From NCBI GenBank assembly GCA_016196925.1, contig JACPWS010000011.1:18735-82734 (forward strand): DNA of 64,000 nucleotides, read 5' to 3'. The position numbers were made by a program, and so were the translations under genes. The stretch is from Burkholderiales bacterium. Lineage in GTDB: Bacteria > Pseudomonadota > Gammaproteobacteria > Burkholderiales > Burkholderiaceae_D. Below the pieces are notes generated by a model. That model had not been told where the DNA came from. It saw nothing but the letters and a program-made list of their open reading frames with translations, and did not search any database. Shown here in pieces: positions 63,879 to 64,000 of the stretch. Position 1 is the first letter of the stretch; each line of letters begins with the position of its first letter.

Positions 63879-64000
63879 ATGGCACTTACAAACTTATTGG
63901 ATCTGGATCCTGCGCAACTCGTCGCCTATTGTGGTGAGCTTGAACCTGCAGAATACGGTGCAATTGACTCCACTGGCTTAAGCAGAACTAACGCAAGCCA
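63879..64000 (+). CDS. Start of a probable RlmN gene, cut by the window edge
   Basis: ATG at 63879 follows AAAGAGAAA. The first residues, ALTNLLDLDPAQLVAYCGEL, closely match the N-terminus of the 23S rRNA/tRNA adenine-C2 methyltransferase RlmN, which follows ndk in many betaproteobacteria. After GEL the family continues GEKPFRAKQL or similar, whereas here the frame reads EPAEYGAIDSTGLSRTNAS, which I cannot match. The frame stays open to the edge. Either the family diverges here or the sequence near the edge is not reliable. Confidence 0.45.
   Translation, partial: MALTNLLDLDPAQLVAYCGELEPAEYGAIDSTGLSRTNAS

Overview
This window looks like chromosomal DNA of a betaproteobacterium, most likely order Burkholderiales and family Oxalobacteraceae. 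That rests on the surE-pcm-nlpD-rpoS-rlmD-ndk order at the right end, the dnaX-ebfC-recR block, the RibB protein with a decayed GTP cyclohydrolase II half, and the style of the housekeeping proteins. No species is claimed. Most of the window is ordinary housekeeping, with accessory or rearranged stretches at about 9.3-12.3 kb and 13.9-17.1 kb. I saw no CRISPR array, tRNA, rRNA operon, transposase or phage gene.

Layout. 0-2.1 kb: a secreted prolyl-oligopeptidase-like protein whose catalytic residues are gone. 2.1-6.5 kb: a kbl-tdh-sdaA operon for threonine, glycine and serine breakdown, divergent from an XRE-cupin regulator, with strong dyads between them. 6.6-9.3 kb: a diguanylate cyclase and thrC. 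9.3-12.3 kb: a lemA-TPM-thioredoxin operon and a truncated DUF2867 gene lying between two diverged direct repeats of about 213 bp; each repeat carries the 3' end of a GNAT acetyltransferase gene. 12.8-13.8 kb: an EamA exporter. 13.9-17.1 kb: a divergent pair made of a secreted protein resembling Bacillus transglutaminase Tgl and a membrane protein with two SagB-type flavin oxidase domains; this is the best candidate here for an undescribed system. 17.3-24.6 kb: DedA-rhodanese fusion, ICMT-like methyltransferase, PhzF, ribBX-ribH-nusB, an aminotransferase and a lytic transglycosylase. 25-31.6 kb: ubiD, a small conserved protein, and an ABC transporter whose permease is fused to an M1 peptidase. 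31.9 kb: the SRP RNA gene. 32-38 kb: Cache protein, potassium channel, LysR/DUF5519/SDR locus, AidB-like dehydrogenase and TetR. 38.3-44.4 kb: dnaX-ebfC-recR, CoA transferase, a 51-residue membrane protein, marC, elbB and DUF1289.

44.7-56.4 kb is a complete-looking type II secretion operon in the order gspG-H-I-J-K-L-M-N-D-E-F-C (no gspO). Its last gene encodes an unusual uracil-DNA-glycosylase-like protein with GEGPYP where the family has GQDPYH. An HD-GYP protein follows, then surE-pcm-nlpD-rpoS, rlmD, ndk and the start of a probable rlmN.

Two oddities sit within 500 bp of the right edge. ndk has an in-frame amber codon at position 56, and the probable rlmN stops resembling RlmN after about 20 codons. 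Together they could mean real gene decay or poor sequence near an assembly end. Functional assignments come from reading motifs by eye; no database search was possible.
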